A DNA stretch of 9,385 nucleotides from CAZWUZ01 sp964637655 [NCBI: uncultured bacterium]. GTDB lineage: Bacteria; DAOPZR01. Location of the stretch: positions 1 to 9,385 of the forward strand of contig CAZWUZ010000150.1 of assembly GCA_964637655.1 (NCBI GenBank), written 5' to 3'. The translations under genes and the position numbers were made by a program. The notes beneath the pieces are model-generated. The model saw only the letters and a program-made list of their open reading frames with translations, was not told the origin of the DNA and made no database searches. Of the stretch, positions 7,349 through 9,385 are shown piece after piece (the first letter of the stretch is position 1; each line of letters starts with the position of its first letter).

Positions 7349-8735
7349 CCTCCATCCGGTAGATAAGATTGTAAGTGCAGGCGGGGATCAGGCGTCCCGG
7401 GGTCGCCGGCACCAGGTCGGGACAGGTCATCGCCCGGCTGCAGTCGAACGTGTCCTCGTCCATGTGAGCGTGCACGTAGACCGTGCGCACGCACGCATCG
7501 CTCAGCTGCTGGCGCGCGAACGCGCTCAGTTCCCGGTCCGCCGGGTACAGTTTCTCGACGATGCCGCGGAACACGCGCAGCGCCTCCGTCTCGCCGCGCG
7601 CGTAGAGCTGGTTGAGCCCGTCGCGCAGCAGCTGCGCATCGTCGTCGAGCCGGATCAGGTACGAATCGCGCATCAGCGCGAGCAGGCGGTCGCGCGGCAC
7701 GCAGCGGGCCAGCGGCAGGAAACGGTCGCCGTCCTTGAGGAAGTAGGCGGTCAGATAGCAGAGCGGATGCGCGGACGGGCGCGGCAGGAAATCATCGATG
7801 GCCAGGCGCCCGCCGGAATGGCTGCATACCGTTGCCGCCGCCTCGTCAACCGGCAGATGCCGGCGTTCCGGCCACTGACCGCCTCCCTGCCCGGTATAGG
7901 TCATCGTCTGCACGGTGTAACTGAGAATGCTGTCATACTGCCGCATCAGCTCGAGGATGTCGCCGGCCGCCGCTTCGTTCACGCCCGGGATCATCACCTG
8001 CAGCAGGGTCATCTTCACCCCCGCGCGGGTCAGGTTGTCGATGGCCCGCAGTTTGCTGCCGACCAGGTCGCGCCCGTGCAGCCGCCGCGACACCTCCGGG
8101 TCGAGCGTGTTGAACGAGAGCACCACGTAGACCCCGAGTTCCGCCAGGCGCGCGCAGAGGTCGGGATCTTCGGCCAGTTTCAGGCCGTTCGAGTTCATGG
8201 TGATGCGCCCGATCTCCGGACGCCGGCAGACGGCAAGGAGTTCTGTCAGTTGCGGATGCAGGGTCGGCTCGCCGCCGGTGATGTTGATCAGGTCGACCGA
8301 GCCGGCGGCGGCGACGATCCAGTCGACCGTTGCCTGCATTTCCGCCACCGGCATGAAGTACTTCCGGTCGGGACGGTTGTAGGTGAAACAGATCGGGCAG
8401 TCGAGGTTGCAGGCGTTGGTGATGGAAAAGACCGGCAACTGGCAGGGGCTGGCATGCCAGGTGCACGGGCCGCAGTCGTGCGGGCAGCCGCGGCGCGGCG
8501 GCTGCGCCTGCGGCAGCGGCGCACGATCAGGAACCGACGCCAACGCCTGCCGCAGATACCACTCCGCGCTGCCGGCAATTTTCGCCGGCTGCGTGGTGCA
8601 CGTCGGGCAGAGCGCCTGCTGCCAGACCGCGCCGTCGCGGAAGAATACCCGCGCCGGCACGATGGTGCGGCAGGTGCGGCACATCCCGCGCACCGTGGTG
8701 AAGTAGGTTTCCGCCTTCTCGTCAAGCCGCGGCAT
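7320..8735 (-). CDS. Tes/MJ0619-like radical SAM protein, first in operon
   Basis: The protein has 471 residues from the chosen ATG. Order of motifs: CRTC (C19, C22) and CPTC (C43, C46) as a rubredoxin-like region; CPHDCGPC (C84, C88, C91) and C98; then FSITNACNLDCPIC with radical SAM C109, C113 and C116; then TGGEP at 153-157. The tail holds VHAHMDEDTFD, C432, C438 and LIPACTYN (C453), matching the family end. It is a clear paralogue of the protein at 3285-4709 but differs at auxiliary cysteines: HPLC (C326) is preceded by Pro-Ser where the other copy has Pro-Cys, and the tail lacks the CC pair. The ATG at 8735 overlaps the hotdog gene by 14 bases. An in-frame ATG at 8777 would add 14 residues with no better ribosome site. 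Its product is unknown; lipid C-C bond formation is one candidate role. Confidence 0.9.
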   Translation of the reverse strand: MPRLDEKAETYFTTVRGMCRTCRTIVPARVFFRDGAVWQQALCPTCTTQPAKIAGSAEWYLRQALASVPDRAPLPQAQPPRRGCPHDCGPCTWHASPCQLPVFSITNACNLDCPICFTYNRPDRKYFMPVAEMQATVDWIVAAAGSVDLINITGGEPTLHPQLTELLAVCRRPEIGRITMNSNGLKLAEDPDLCARLAELGVYVVLSFNTLDPEVSRRLHGRDLVGSKLRAIDNLTRAGVKMTLLQVMIPGVNEAAAGDILELMRQYDSILSYTVQTMTYTGQGGGQWPERRHLPVDEAAATVCSHSGGRLAIDDFLPRPSAHPLCYLTAYFLKDGDRFLPLARCVPRDRLLALMRDSYLIRLDDDAQLLRDGLNQLYARGETEALRVFRGIVEKLYPADRELSAFARQQLSDACVRTVYVHAHMDEDTFDCSRAMTCPDLVPATPGRLIPACTYNLIYRMEDERYYVPTT

Positions 8736-9165
8736 GCAGTTCCCGCCAGAGCAGGCGCCGTCGCCCGGCGTCGGCATATTCGTGCAGCGCTGCCAGCTGC
8801 ACGGTCAGTTCGCCGTCGGCCAGCGGACCGCCGCCGCTCGTCACCGTGCACGCGAGTGTCAGTTGTTCCGCCGTGCGGCCGCTGACAGTCAGCGTCGCTT
8901 CCAGCAGCGCACCGCGCCCGGCAACCGCGGCAAAGCGGAACTGCCCGACCCCGGCAAGCAGGCAGCACTGCTGCCAGTCCGAGCCGGCCATGACCAGCCA
9001 CTGCGCCAGGTCGACACATGTGCCGATGATCAGCGACTCGGGATACTCACCCTTGCGGCCGAACGGCTTGTACAGCGAGTATTCCTCGAAGGATACCGCC
9101 TTGCGGCCGCTGATCGCCTGCCACGGTGTCAGCGCGTCGATGCGGTCCACCAGCCGCCAGCGCAT
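8722..9165 (-). CDS. FabZ/FabA-like hotdog-fold protein, probably without the usual dehydratase residues
   Basis: The protein has 147 residues. The pattern fits the 3-hydroxyacyl-ACP dehydratase-like hotdog family: VDRID near the start, AVSFEEYSLYKPF (23-35), YPESLIIGTCVDLAQW (41-56) as the central helix entry, and GVGQFRFAAVAGRGALLEATL (72-92) as the following strands. In FabZ the segment before the helix reads roughly HFPxxPxxPGVLxxE. Here there is no His at that position (FGRKGEYPES) and the acidic residue aligns with Gly48, so classical dehydration looks unlikely. It may be a non-catalytic partner, a carrier-protein or acyl binder, or an isomerase or thioesterase-like variant. The ATG shares one base with the SDR stop (TGATG). 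The pair SDR plus hotdog is the usual reductase/dehydratase step of chain elongation. Confidence 0.82.
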   Translation of the reverse strand: MRWRLVDRIDALTPWQAISGRKAVSFEEYSLYKPFGRKGEYPESLIIGTCVDLAQWLVMAGSDWQQCCLLAGVGQFRFAAVAGRGALLEATLTVSGRTAEQLTLACTVTSGGGPLADGELTVQLAALHEYADAGRRRLLWRELHAAA

Positions 9166-9385
9166 CAGATGCCGCCGTCCACGAACAGGTTCTGCGCGTT
9201 GATGTACGACGCGCGGTCGCTGACGAGGAACGCCACCATTTCCGCCGCCTCCGCCGGTTCGCCGGGCCGGCCGGCGGTGCAGTACTTCATGTATTCCGCC
9301 AGTTCGCGCGGCGGCACCATTTTCCCCACGCCCTCGGTAAGCAGTCCCGGCACCACGGCGTTGACCCGGATATGATAGCGCGACA
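9165..9385 (-). CDS. Short-chain dehydrogenase/reductase, FabG-like (C-terminal part only)
   Basis: The last 72 residues are present and the frame is open to the window edge. The end shows strong SDR signatures: YHIRVNAVVPGLLTEG (the conserved IRVNxVxPG strand after the active site), then GRPGEPAEAAEMVAFLVSD, and finally YINAQNLFVDGGI, which matches the usual YITGQxxxVDGG end of 3-oxoacyl-ACP reductases. The cofactor-binding Rossmann motif and the catalytic Ser-Tyr-Lys lie outside the window. The likely role is NAD(P)H-dependent reduction of a 3-oxoacyl thioester, but SDRs are broad and the substrate cannot be proved. The stop codon shares a base with the start of the FabZ-like gene, which supports a joint role in acyl or polyketide chain processing. 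Confidence 0.92.
   Translation of the reverse strand, partial: SRYHIRVNAVVPGLLTEGVGKMVPPRELAEYMKYCTAGRPGEPAEAAEMVAFLVSDRASYINAQNLFVDGGI

Noticed and set aside
3285-8735. Direct assignment of the two Tes-like proteins as tetraether (GDGT) lipid synthases
   Set aside because: The layout fits the family, but the sequence cannot show the substrate, and neighbouring genes suggest acyl or polyketide chains instead of archaeal-type ether lipids.
7320-8777. Upstream start at 8777 for the first Tes-like protein
   Set aside because: The 14 extra residues overlap the hotdog gene by 56 bases and have no ribosome site. The ATG at 8735 gives the usual short lead before the first CxxC.
7263-8885. Long open frame on the plus strand (540 codons)
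   Set aside because: It lies antisense to the Tes-like radical SAM gene. Its translation is rich in Arg, Ala, His and Gln with no recognisable motif, the usual shadow in GC-rich DNA.
1-9385. Ladderane or aryl polyene gene cluster
   Set aside because: Some gene types are shared (SDR, FabZ-like, radical SAM), but no ketosynthase, acyl carrier protein or other diagnostic gene is visible here, so naming the product would be a guess.

Overview
All supported genes in this window lie on the minus strand, so transcription runs from base 9385 towards base 1. Eleven coding regions follow one another with almost no spacer. Most stop and start codons overlap by 1 to 29 bases, and the only true gap is 12 bases. 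Both end genes are cut by the window edges. I see no promoter, terminator, RNA gene, CRISPR array or insertion sequence, so this looks like the inside of one long bacterial operon. The DNA is GC-rich: lines I counted between 2461 and 7560 hold 68-80% G+C, while lines I counted in the last 1.1 kb of the operon hold 42-58%. Shine-Dalgarno sites such as AAGGAGGAG point to a bacterium. Nothing here fixes the phylum, and I make no claim beyond a GC-rich bacterium.

In order of transcription, the first block is fatty-acid/polyketide-like. It holds the C-terminus of a short-chain dehydrogenase/reductase (FabG-like, 9165-9385) and a small FabZ-like hotdog protein that seems to lack the usual catalytic His and acidic residue (8722-9165). 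Next comes a radical SAM protein of the Tes/MJ0619-like type (7320-8735), a left-handed beta-helix acyltransferase (6755-7348), two shorter radical SAM proteins with C-terminal auxiliary-cluster cysteines (5727-6758 and 4709-5734), and a second Tes-like radical SAM protein (3285-4709). A membrane methyltransferase of the isoprenylcysteine carboxyl methyltransferase type (2650-3288) and a cysteine desulfurase fused to a rhodanese domain (1150-2637) follow. The operon then runs into two tandem, closely similar polytopic membrane proteins of unknown function (155-1153 and 1-162, the second cut by the window edge).

Working model (inference): a carrier-protein-bound acyl or polyketide chain is built by enzymes encoded upstream together with the SDR and hotdog proteins. 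It is then modified by up to four radical SAM enzymes, with possible acylation and methylation. The cysteine desulfurase/rhodanese supplies sulfur, either for the many iron-sulfur clusters these enzymes need or for the product itself. The paired membrane proteins could move or house the product. Tes, the archaeal tetraether lipid synthase, joins unactivated carbons of lipid chains, so an unusual C-C bonded or cyclised lipid is an attractive but unproven product. I cannot match the whole arrangement to a described pathway.
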